This document shows, in pieces, positions 37,152 through 46,916 of a stretch of DNA of 64,000 nt. The stretch is from Aedes albopictus (lineage: Eukaryota; Arthropoda; Insecta; Diptera; Culicidae): assembly GCF_035046485.1 (NCBI RefSeq), contig NC_085137.1:343408505-343472504 (forward strand), written 5' to 3'. The notes beneath the pieces are model-generated. The model was not told the DNA's origin. It made no database searches and was given only the letters and a program-made list of their open reading frames with translations. The position numbers were made by a program, and so were the translations under genes. Position 1 is the stretch's first letter; each line of letters begins with the position of its first letter.

Positions 37152-37185
37152 TCATTCCAGTCCTAGCAAGCGACACGTTCAGACG
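37152..37185 (+). promoter_or_regulatory. initiator plus downstream promoter element
   Basis: TCATTC at 37152-37157 matches the arthropod initiator TCAKTY. Taking its A (37154) as +1, AGACG at 37181-37185 falls exactly at +28 to +32 and matches the DPE consensus RGWYV. Jockey-clade elements are known to use TATA-less internal promoters of this kind. The spacing and position at the 5' end of the element support the call; transcription itself is inferred. Confidence 0.75.
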
Positions 37186-37240
37186 TGTTTTGCGCTTGGT
37201 GAAAAAGTTTCGCGTCTAGCATCGTCTGTCAAAGACAACG

Positions 37241-38929
37241 ATGGAAGTAGGAGAAGAAGAAAATTTGCTCAACGGCAGAAAGAAGCAGAAAACGGTGGTG
37301 ACTCTCATGCGAGATGACCCTATTGCGTCAGGCTCGTCCATGGGAAAAACCCATAAACGGAAACCGTCCCCCCCTGCGGTCGACGACGGCAAACTTAAGC
37401 AGCAGTTGCTTGAAAGCAATAAGTTCGCCAAGCTGGCGGCTACCTCGCTGGACACTGAAGGCAACACCGCCCAGCCGGTCCCGAAAGCAAAGGCTGTTCC
37501 GGTAGTCTCTCCGCCGGAAAACACCGCCAGCAACGAGAAACAACCACCGCTGGTTGTCAAAAACGTCGATTTTTCCACCTTGATCGACAAAATGGAGAAG
37601 TGTGAGGCGAAGCCGGTGTATAAAATCACCCGATTCGGCACCAAACTACTGTGTTCCACCGCCGAGGAGTACACCGCGGTGAAAAACCATCTCATCGAGT
37701 GCGGTCTCGAGTTTTACTCGCATGACCGCCCAAATCAACGCCCATATCGAGTCGTAGTCCGTGGTCTCCCTACGATCGACCCAAAAGCGCTCGTGACGTG
37801 TCTGAAGGAACAACACGAGGCGAGTGTGGCGAGGACCACTCGGGAAACTGGCTAAGCGCCAGCATGCTACCGTGATGGACTCTCCAAAGCGAGTCATCGA
37901 TGTTCGTTGCTGCAGGCTACGCAGCTAACCTTGTGGGTGCGATGTGCACTAGCCCCTCTCTGAAGCAATACCTTCTTGGTGGTTCCGGAGAGACGTAGGG
38001 TTTGGCGACCATAGGAATGGTTTAGTGGGTACGAGGAGAGAGTAGTCCTGGATTTTACTTTTGTTGTAGAAGACGGCCTGTCAGACCTACACTACCCTAA
38101 CCTTCTGTTAGGGTGTCTGTTGAGCAGATTATCCCCCTATGGTTTAGAAGGAAAAAAAAAAAAAAAAAAGGAACAACACGAATTGGTCGCCCAGTCAGCC
38201 CACATCATCCGGAGAAAAGGTGAGTGTGCCGCGCTGGATGAAAAATTCCATCTGGTGTGTTTCGAGAAGGGACACACGAACTTGAAAAGGCTACGAGAAG
38301 TGACTACCATCGCCTCAATAGCCGTTCGGTGGGAGGCTTACCGAAACAAGCGGGCAGACGCGACGCAGTGTCTAAAATGCCTGTACCACGGCCACGGAAC
38401 TCGCAACTGTCATCTCAAGGGCAGATGCAACCACTGTGGTGAAGCGCATGTAACAGAGGAGTGTCCCAAAAAGGAAACGAAGGAGAAGAAATGTGCCAAC
38501 TGCGACGGCGCACACCCGGCTACTGATCACAGCTGAACGAAACGTGCTGAGTACATTCGCATTCGGCAAAAAGCATCTGTAGCGAACCAGCCAGGTCGGA
38601 AAACAAGAAGCAGGAACCCACCAGCTCTAACACTGGCGGATTTTCCGCCACTCTCAAACAACTCGGCTCCCGCCGGACCATCGAACGTTTCGAGCCAACA
38701 AGCGGCCTCTAACGCATGGGCCACCAAGCGCCCCATCGATCCTCGTACCAGAGTGGGAAATCTGAACGAAGGTTCCTCAACCGAGGAAGCCGACGCCATG
38801 CCCCTGTTCAGCGCTGCTGAATGCTGGGCGATATTTACGGAATTTTGTGGACGGTTGCAGCACTGCAAGTCACGAAAGGACCAGTTCAACGTCATCGGAG
38901 ACATGGCCTGCAGATACGGGGTCAAATAA
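37241..38929 (+). pseudogene. gag-like ORF1 of the Jockey-type element, interrupted
   Basis: The N-terminal half (37241-37818) has a Lys-rich start and, near its end, the region before the zinc knuckles with RVVVRGLP. After the nested insertion the frame resumes at 38182 without a shift. Knuckles follow at 38369 (CX2CX4HX4C), at about 38426, and a third starting at 38490 whose final Cys position is a TGA stop (38534-38536). Beyond that stop the frame stays open to TAA at 38927-38929, with an acidic and Pro-rich tail. Two lesions (insertion, nonsense) make it non-functional now. Confidence 0.85.
37819..38169 (+). mobile_element. 5'-truncated LINE 3' end inserted in ORF1
   Basis: GGAACAACACGA stands at 37807-37818 and again at 38170-38181, a perfect 12-bp target duplication. 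The 351-bp insert ends in about 20 A residues. Its body (GGTGGTTCCGGAGAGACG, GGTTTAGTGGGTACGAGG, ACACTACCCTAACC, TTATCCCCCTATGGTT) is non-coding and looks like the 3' UTR of an I- or LOA-type LINE; the family is a guess. The perfect duplication implies a recent event. Confidence 0.88.
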
Positions 38930-39289
38930 GCCCGTAATCCCGAATCGTCGAATGAAGCCCCCACTTCAAAACGAAGCCGAAGAGGAACAGAGGAACTCCA
39001 AATTCACCGTTCATCAGAGCGACGTTCAAATAGGTTATAATATTTAGGTTAAGTAGTAAAACATTAAAACATAACAGTTATACACATTTTTAACACATAC
39101 GCACACACATTTCCACGAGAAGAATGAATAACACAAATCATTGATTTAAAAAGTAAAACTGAAGGATGAAAAAGAAAATCTTAAATCACTTAAATTACCA
39201 TAACTATGTAAAGAGACAAAAAGATTAAAATAAAGATTGGATTTAACAAACATTTGCTCGTGTCATTTCTGTTGCACGCGTTGGGCGCG

Positions 39290-39744
39290 TACAGATACCT
39301 TGGTATCGACTGAACTCAAGACCATCTATTAATGATGAATAGAGATCCTGAGTTACAGTATGTGACTCCCCCATTCTGGCGAGACTAGCTTTATGAAGCC
39401 AACCACGTCCTTGGGAGGTAAGAATTATATGTCAGCAGGCCCTAAAAAGGGCTTGCTGAGAACTTTGAACCTACGTTGAGTGAGTGCACTGCAATAACAG
39501 AGGATGTGTTCTGATGTTTCCCTCTCCTCGTCACAGAAGCGGCAATTTGAGGTTTGGATTGCTCCGATCTTTTGTAGATGGTATCTGCAGGGGCAGTGTC
39601 CAGTTATTAGACCGGTGTAGATGTTGAGATCCCTTTTGTTGAGACCTAATAGTTGTTGGGTTTTCTTGGGGTTTATCGTTACGAGCCTTTTGGATTGGCT
39701 CGTATGGGGAAGTGCATTCCAGTTTGATGTGATTTGACTGACCA
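39290..39744 (-). pseudogene. C-terminal remnant of a LINE ORF2 with 3' UTR
   Basis: On the minus strand, 39744-39425 encodes about 106 residues that include GLITGHCPCRYHL and a terminal CX2C...H...C finger (CRFCDEE...SEHILCYC), followed by a stop. This is the usual C-terminal end of ORF2 in I/LOA/Jockey-like LINEs. Everything upstream, including the RT, is missing. 39424-39290 would be its 3' UTR. The ORF1-only element is inserted close to its 3' edge. Confidence 0.75.
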
Positions 39745-39806
39745 TTTGTACCTTTTAATTCTGCCCTCTATGCCGCCCTGTAGAGGGCAGAATTTAGAGG
39801 TACAAA
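39745..39806. repeat. 26-bp-arm hairpin
   Basis: TTTGTACCT and ATTCTGCCCTCTA on the left pair with TAGAGGGCAGAAT and AGGTACAAA on the right around the loop TGCCGCCCTG. It lies exactly at the broken edge of the LINE remnant. It could be a minimal MITE or a foldback end. Confidence 0.75.
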
Positions 39807-40433
39807 AATGAATACACTCATTCGAAGAGGGTATTCTGCATAGAGGGTTCGAAAAGTCGGTACAAGATGATCTGTAGAACATCAAGATGTCAAGATGTGG
39901 TATCAACTGTGGTACGTAATTTACTCCAATCTCACGCATGTTATAGCAATCAAATCTTAAGCACGAAATCTTATGATGGCTCAAATGTTGTGGAGTTCAT
40001 TCCATTTCTTCACGTTGATCGTGTGAACATTCTTTCAGGACTCTATGAATTGTCAAACGCGAGACGTCTTGTGCTACCTAGTTCTTTCTTTAACCGGTTC
40101 AAACTTTTTAGCGAATTCATTGCGATCCTTATTCCGTTTTGTGCGATTATACAGCTTCCTCGTGTTTTCTTTCTGCCGTATTGAATTACATCTTAAAAGA
40201 CAATTACAACGGCACGTTGAAATCTGCATACACGACGAGAAATTTCACAAACTGTTAAACACATGTCTTGATGTGTCAAAATCTTTCTAATTTCAACTTC
40301 AGATACATATTTTGCACATGGCATATTAAAAATTGAAGTTTACATGTAACAATACGTCAAACGCCGAAATAAACCTGAGCACAGACCCTAAACAACGTGT
40401 TGATATAGGCACAACGAATGACTTACATGTATT
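39807..40433 (-). pseudogene. Tc1-like transposase, N-terminal part, broken
   Basis: On the minus strand, the segment 40180-39870 reads YGRKKTRG, then a helix-turn-helix-like HRVLKECSHDQRE stretch and SHHKISCLRF, where Tc1 enzymes have a similar DNA-binding and linker region. It contains stops and shifts. It continues in the C-terminal part at 35955-35243, so the gene was split by later insertions. Confidence 0.68.
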
Positions 40434-40634
40434 GGATCTATAGTCATGAAACAAAGGGATTTCAGTTTTTTTTTAATTTTTCTGTATACACACATGTGCA
40501 TGAATAAAATTATATGGTAGTATGTGTAAGGCACATGGGTAATCATAATGACGTAGTGCATGAAATTATCAATTGCACTTTGAATAAATAGCATATAAAT
40601 ATTAGATGGATCTATAGTTATGGAACAGAGTGTA

Positions 40635-41300
40635 GTAATAAAGCAAGAACTTTTTATGGATAAATGCCTGAAAAGAGATGTTCAGTCCAACCAAATCTCT
40701 GGTAGACGTTTTGAAGTAATAGCTGTATGAATTTCCAAAGGAATGTCTTGAAGATTTAAGAAATAAAAAGAATTTTAAACTTTGCAAGAGTTTTGATAAA
40801 ATTTCTAAAGGGTGGAGGAATTTATAAAGAAATCGATGGTGATTTTAAGACCGTCTTCCTGGAGCAGTTTATGAACCATGGAGCAACTTTGGAAGAAATC
40901 AATAGGAGATTGATTTTTAAAAGGAATACTCGGAAAAATGTATGAATAAATCTCATAAAAACTTGTAATGGGATTTCCAGGGAAATTTTTCAAGGTGTGT
41001 ATAAAAACAATTATAAGAAATTTTGGAAACACATTTTTGAAGAGTCTGTGCAAGATTTTTTTAAAGAAATTATTAGAAACACTCAGAACTTGTGATTCAC
41101 TGTAAGAATTTATGCAAGCATTTCTGAAGTAACACGTGGATGATTTCTTAAAAAAATATTGTTGGACGTACCATGGAGAAATTGAAAGCTTTTCTTGAGT
41201 AATTCTCGGAGAAATTTTTGGTGTATGCTTTAAAGGAAATTCTTGAAAAATTTCTGATCAGTTCTTGGAAGGTTTGGTGAATGTGACTGAGAGCAATTAA
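40635..41300. repeat. degenerate 12-bp repeat block A3, right part
   Basis: The GAA-rich phase continues with the same polarity as at 34020-34970. It starts at the TA that flanks the Tc1-like element and fades near 41290. It is the other half of block A3. Confidence 0.65.
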
Positions 41301-41489
41301 ACTAAAATTACAGTTTAAAAAAACGGCCTCTGAAGCGTGGACGTTTTGGGATCCGTATGTTCAACATTTTTATTTTTTATTTTTTAAGTTTATGATTAAA
41401 ATCACAATATGTTTCTTTGTCATTGTGTCTCAACTATAGAATCTAATGGATAAATGCATGGTTTATGGTAAATGGCATGGTAAATGCAG

Positions 41490-41756
41490 GGTTTCCAGTT
41501 AGCTTAGTGGTTAAGGCTATGGATCGCCAATCCGGAAACGGAGGGCTCGATTCCCGTCCCGGTCGTGAATATTTTCTCGACTCCCTGGGCATAGTGTATC
41601 ATTGTGCTTGCCTCACAGTATACTAATTCATGCAATGGCTGGCAAAGAAAGCCCTCCAATTAATAACTGTGGAAGTGCTCAAAGAACACTAAGTTGGAGA
41701 GAGGCAGGCCAAGTTCCAGTGGGAGCGTAGAGCCATACAGAAGAAGAAGAAGAAGA
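41490..41756 (+). mobile_element. tRNA-derived SINE, family 2 (Feilai-like)
   Basis: It matches the copy at 15991-16252 throughout: head with TTAGTGGTTAAGGCTATGG and CGATTCCCG, body with CTCGACTCCCTGGGCATAG and GTGGAAGTGCTCAAAGAACA, end GGGAGCGTAGAGCCATA. It finishes in (GAA)5, a tandem tail typical of this group. This is the more complete copy. Confidence 0.85.
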
Positions 41757-43377
41757 TAGTTTATCGATTGGAAGCAGTTGAATATTGTCTTCGAAAACTT
41801 TCGCATTTTTATGGGCCATACTGTATACTTGGAGGAATACCAGAGATGCCAGAAAGAAGAAGTAATTTGGTAGACTTATATTCACAACAACAGGCAACGT
41901 TTATTGTTTGTTCTGTTCTAGAAGAAATTTGGAAGAATAATGCTTTCAAAAGTTACACGAAATTTATACGTTGCGTAATGCTTATAGGACGCTAGAAGAC
42001 ATCAACTGTATTAATATTGATTATACAGTTAAGATAGAATAGGTATTTAAGTCACATCACATATACACAGGCGGTTTTGTTTTCCCTCGCATATTTGTGC
42101 GACCAGAACGAATGGAGTCTGTAATGACTTTTTTGCCATGACATATTTGCATCACCGAAACACTCACCCAATGACGTACACTGCAAACCTGAATCATCTT
42201 TGGCATTTACCACCAAAGCATTCGAGATAATCTACCCAATATAAATGCAGCCAGCGTAATTGGGCAGCACCACATTGAATCACTTCTAGTGAACCTTTTC
42301 GGCGGCTGCCTGTCTAAACTTTGCTAATCTGGCAAGATCCCGCACGGCAAAATTCAACCAACCGAACGTCTTAGGATTTGTTCGTCTGCATCGCCTTTCA
42401 AAATGGACTGCATTGCCACATTGAGGCAAAGCTGACGTGTTACACCCAGCAATGATGGCGATGATGATGGAGACGACGACGGCTGCTCTCACATTTTGTG
42501 TCTTATCTTGTGTTGAATTTTTCACCACACCATCTAACAAAAAAAAAAAAAAAGAAAACCCAAACCAGCAGCCGAAAATCGACCGAGAGCTTTATCTGTT
42601 TTGTGTTAATTTGGAGATTTTCCCAGCAGCACTTGAAAAACGGTCCTACTGTGTGCGGATTTTTCTTCAGTGGGATCCACTTCTTAATTCTCCCGGATTC
42701 TTACTGACAAACTCGTAGAAACCTAGGTGTAGTGTAAGCAGCATGTGGCAGCAACATCGACTTGCAACACATCTAGCACCACTAGCCTTTCGAGAGGAAC
42801 GTTCATTTTCTCACTATGTAATTCAATGGAAGCGCAGGAAGATAATACCTACCCCTGTAGTACAGAAGATACTCTGGCCGCGCACATCATACCAATCCAG
42901 TTGGTGAAGTTGCTGATGGTGATGCGATACTGCAGCAATAGTTGTGGAAAACCATCTTAACCGCGGCGCGGTGCGGCACGGGTCTGCTAAGGTGGATAGG
43001 GTGAATGAACATAAAAATAGTCTCGATCGTTTGGTTTTTGTTTTAAGTTTTACGCTGTAGGATATACATGTCTGTACCAACCAGCAGTACCTAGGGCAGT
43101 TTGGTTCGAACGTCTGCCACTATGCCAGCCATGCCGAATGGTGAGCCGTGAAAATTCGGGTGTTGGGATGAAGGTCAATAAACTGAAGTGGCAAACGCTG
43201 TTGTGTTCTGCCTGCGAGTTAAAGTGGTTTTCGGGGGGAAACAGATGGTGATTTAAATTTGGCTCAGTATTTCTTTTTCAAAAAATGCTACAGATTTGTG
43301 GTCTGAAACCTTGAAAAAAGATTGGTGGTAGGTAATCAACGTGAAGGGGCATCTGGTATATGGAACATTTGTAATAC
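41757..43377. other. single-copy-looking sequence, no recognisable gene
   Basis: The GC-moderate part 42080-43240 has several open frames of 60-95 codons on both strands. None has a recognisable domain. Confidence 0.4.
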
Positions 43378-44620
43378 TCACGTACTTTCAGTCCGGAGCA
43401 CCCGTGGTGGTACAGAGGGCCAAATTGAAAGATCTCCATCCTGATTATTACTACCCATCACCTTGAACTGTGGCCAGGTCAAATTTCTGTTGACTTCCTT
43501 CATTACCTTATTGAGGCTGTGCCGCCATGTGCCTCTGGAGATGCCACCTCTGCGATGTCCAGCTATCGGCTTCTGATGACATCGACGATGAAGCTCCACG
43601 TTGGAGATCCAATTGTGAGACCACCATGCACGAATTATATACAGTAAGGAACCGATTTTGTCAGCGCCATTTTACGACAAACTTTTTGCTCTCGATATCT
43701 CAGGGTCCAACTTTAACCAATTAATTTGTATTTATCATCAAACTACAGCTGTAATGCAGAACATAGGGGGATAAAATCTTTGAAAAACTGCTCAGGTTTT
43801 TGTGGAGAGCATAAAATGTGCTCCGAAAAGGGGCTGACAAAATCGGGTCACTTATGTACTGCAGAAATCTATTGATGAAGACCTACAGCCGTTGAGTATT
43901 CTTCACTGATACACAACAAGTTTCACTGGCGTACCACTGCCACAACCACCCACGATTTGGTTCCCGATCAATCGCACCTACCATGATCTCGTCGATTACG
44001 ATGAGAAACAGTAGCTGTTATAGGATACATCCTTGCCTCACTCCAGCAAGGACCCGGATGGGATCGGACAAGACACCGTTGTGCAGTAGTCTGCATAAAA
44101 ATGATCTGTACTGTGCTTTAATGAGGTCGATTTTATCAGGAACGCCCTTGCGCCTAAGGAATCCCCACATGTTTTCGTGATTGAGACAGTCGAAAGCTTT
44201 TCCGTAAACAAAGAACACCGGGTAGAGAGACTCTTGGAATTCATTGATTTGCTCCAAGATGTGACTGAGCATGACAATATGGTCCTCACAGGGTCTTCCG
44301 GAATCCTGCTTTCTGCCTTCGGAGAGTTGCGTCAATCTTCTCCTGTATCCGGTTAAGGATCACTTTGCAGAGGACTTTGGGAACGATACACAGCAACATG
44401 ATACCTCGCCAATAGTCGCATACAGTTCGCTCACCTTTTTGGGTACCTTTGCTAAGACGCCTTGCATCCAGTCGACCGGAAATGTCGCGGTTTCCCATAT
44501 GTTGCAGAATAACCGATGCAGCAGTTGTGCAGATACTACGGAGTCAGCTTGCCTGATATGCGATCGACCCCTGGGGCCTACGGATGGCTGTTTCTATCTC
44601 CTGCAGTGATTAAGCTTCGA
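43378..44620 (-). pseudogene. LINE reverse transcriptase pseudogene
   Basis: On the minus strand, 44498-44290 gives an early RT block (CDYWRGIMLL, ending QKAGFRK). After a frameshift, 44335-44018 gives DHIVMLSHILEQINEFQESL, FFVYGKAFDCLNHENMW and VRQGCIL. A further shift gives LFLIVIDE near 43990. The DD box was lost to a deletion. The C-terminal part (TWRHSLNK...NLTWPQFKVM) lies at 43599-43378, beyond a MITE. RTE-like or CR1-like by style; clade not resolved. Confidence 0.82.
43642..43861. mobile_element. 220-bp Tc1/mariner-type MITE
   Basis: The left end CAGTAAGGAACCGATTTTGT and right end ACAAAATCGGGTCACTTATG then TACTG are imperfect inverted repeats. TA precedes the left end; CA follows the right one, probably a mutated TA. 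It is inserted in the RT pseudogene. Confidence 0.75.
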
Positions 44621-44959
44621 TGTTGTCTCGGGAAATGCGTCGCCCTCGTTGGCTAGGGAATCTGGCTGAGACATCAATTTTTGTAAATCGATTCGAATCG
44701 GATCAACAGAATCGATTCACTGATTTAATCGAATGCTTTGAATCGATGTTTTCACATCGATACGATATTATACAAAATTACACAACTATAAAATGGTTCG
44801 TTTGCTGCATGTAGTTATGGTATGTTATGCTTGTCCAAATACATTCAATATTAAAATTTGAGATTGCACATCGCACACTCCGCAACTCTGATTCAATATA
44901 AGGTTGAGACAGTGCATTCTGAAAAAAAATGAAACTTAATATTTTCGAATCGAAAGAAA
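44621..44959. other. AT-rich spacer with GAATCGATTC-like palindromes
   Basis: Between 44685 and 44770 the words ATCGATTCGAATCG, GAATCGATTC, GAATCGATG and ATCGATACGAT crowd together. No gene is seen; it may be a decayed transposon end. Confidence 0.4.
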
Positions 44960-46114
44960 AATCCTGAGATTTTTCTGATACTCCCCAGAACTATGAGAAG
45001 TATTCCCATACAGTTCTGAGAGAAATTCCCCCAGAATCTTTAAATATACTCCTCCAGAATTCTGAAATGAGTTCCTATAGAATTATGAGAGAGATTTCTT
45101 CAAAATGCTGAAAATGATTACACCAGAATCCTGAGCGACATTATCTAGAAAAGAAAAAGCAAGACTCTTCCGGAATCTTGGTAGAAATTCTCTCTGAATT
45201 CTTCCTAGATTTTTGAGATTTCTGAGAAAGATTACTCCATCTCTAGCAGACGGATTGTCGCGAGTCCCGAGAGAGATTCTCCCAGAATCATGTGATAGAT
45301 TGTCTCAGAATCCTAAGAGAAACTTCCCCTTGGGATTCTCCCAAAATGTTCCAGAATTCTAAGATGAATTCTACCAGAATCCTGAGAGGAATTCCAAAAG
45401 CAGTTCTTTCACATTCTTGAGATAAATTCATCTAGAATACTGTGAAAGATTCTCACCAAACAAAAAAGATTTTCGGAATTCTAAGATGAATTTTCCAAGA
45501 CACTTAAAAGGCGCGCTTAGAATCCTAAGAAAGATTACTCCAGAATCGTGAGAAAGGTTCCCTCAAAATACTGAGCAGGATTGCCAAGGAAACCTGAGAT
45601 ATATTCTCACAGAATTCTAGGAGATAGAATTCTCCCAGAATCCTGAGGAGAATTCCTTTAGAATCCTTTTTATTTTCCCAGAATCCCCTAAAAATCCTGG
45701 GTAGAATCCTTTAATATGCTGAGAATAATTCTGCCAGAACCCCGAAAGGTATTCTCCAGAACTCTACATGCGATTCCCCCAGAATCCTGAGAGGGATCAT
45801 ATGAGGGGTTCTTCCAGATTCTATAGAAAAATATATCTAGAAACCTAAGAAGAATTTATCCGAAAATCTGATAAGGATTCTTCCTGGAAGGAATTACGAA
45901 AACTTCTATAATGGACTTCCCTAGTATCTTGTGAAGGATTCTCTAGAATTCTGAGAGGTATACCCACATAAAACAGAAAAATTACCGCAGATCCCTGGAA
46001 GACATTTCCCCAGAGCCTTTGAAAGGACTCCCCTAAACTCCTGAATGGGATTCTCCAAAATGCAAATTTCTTTAGATAATTCTACCCAGAATCTCGTGAG
46101 AGATTCTTCAATTA

Positions 46115-46916
46115 CACTAGTTTGCAGCATTTTTGAACTCGGTAAGCTGATGATCGTTTTTGGTGTAGAATCATGCCCTGAGTTCGAAAACGTGAAGGAA
46201 AAAAATTACAGTAGAGCGCAATTTTTTTCGACTTTCCATACAAGGTTGATGATTTGAAATCAATGTTTGTTCTATTTTAACCTTCCAGGACGCGCGCCAT
46301 CAAGCAACCGAAACTGCACCGCGCTCGCGCTGTATACGTAAAGCGAGGTTTTTTGGTAGTGTTGTACTTTTTACAACAGCGCGCGCGCTGAAGGGTTAAG
46401 CAAAGTCGCTCACTTCACACATCTCATTCTCCGTAATCAATGCTCCGATTGAGCTAATTTTTTTACTGTAACTCGCCCACATATGATATGTCAAATAAAC
46501 GTTGAGAAAGAATTTTAAAATTGTTTTTTTTTTCTTATTGAAAAAAAAATACATTTCTTCATATATTTGTGGAAAATTTGATAAAATTTAAGGAGATCGT
46601 CCCCAAAACTCGCCAATATCTTGAATTTCATCAATCTTACGCAAAACCTGCATTCAGATGATTGAATTGTATTATATTCAGTTTTCAATTTATGGAAAAA
46701 AAATAAATTTGGTTGAACAAAACGCAAGAATTTCGAATTTTATTAAATTCCATATTTTAAAAAGTTGTAAGTAAAACTTGATATTGAGCTAAAACTCAAA
46801 AACTGTTCTACTTTAAATTTTTGGAGGAAAGTTTCAAAATCAGCGCTAAATTATGCTTCAAAAATTTTGGTCGTTGACGAAAGTTCACGACTTTCGTTTT
46901 ATTTTGTAAACTAGTG
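46115..46916. mobile_element. 802-bp CACTA-like non-autonomous transposon
   Basis: The ends are CACTAGTTTGCA and TGTAAACTAGTG, and TTA stands on both sides (46112-46114 and 46917-46919). CACTA ends with a 3-bp target duplication are the signature of the EnSpm/CACTA superfamily. There is no transposase. The element lies in repeat block B and carries a smaller TTAA-flanked element. Confidence 0.8.
46281..46395. mobile_element. 115-bp TTAA-flanked MITE (piggyBac-like)
   Basis: TTAA stands at 46277-46280 and 46396-46399. The ends, CCTTCCAGGACGCGCGCC and GCGCGCGCGCTGAAGG(G), are imperfect inverted repeats. TTAA targets and CCY starts are typical of the piggyBac superfamily. It is much richer in GC than its host element. 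Confidence 0.75.

Larger units (their letters stand above)
37154..39252 (+). mobile_element. Jockey-type retroelement with ORF1 only (no ORF2)
   Basis: TTTGCTCGTGTCATT stands at 37142-37156 and again at 39253-39267, a target duplication with a few bases of overlap with the 5' end. Between the copies are a promoter-like 5' end, a gag-like ORF1, and a short AT-rich 3' UTR ending TTGGATTTAACAAACA. No endonuclease or RT sequence is present. The element is therefore a complete insertion of a short non-autonomous LINE comparable in plan to half-L1 (HAL1) elements. It must have used enzymes in trans. It carries a 351-bp nested insertion. Confidence 0.82.
34973..40632 (-). mobile_element. Tc1-like element with IR/DR ends, expanded by nested insertions
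   Basis: The left end reads CACTATGTTTCATAACTATA and the right end, on the minus strand, CACTCTGTTCCATAACTATA. TA flanks both (34971-34972 and 40633-40634). An inner copy of the end motif, TTGTTTCATAACAATAGATC on the left and TTGTTTCATGACTATAGATC on the right, lies about 173 bp inside each end in the same orientation. This is the double-repeat IR/DR layout of some Tc1 elements. Transposase remnants lie near both ends on the minus strand. About 4 kb of later insertions separate them. Confidence 0.82.
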
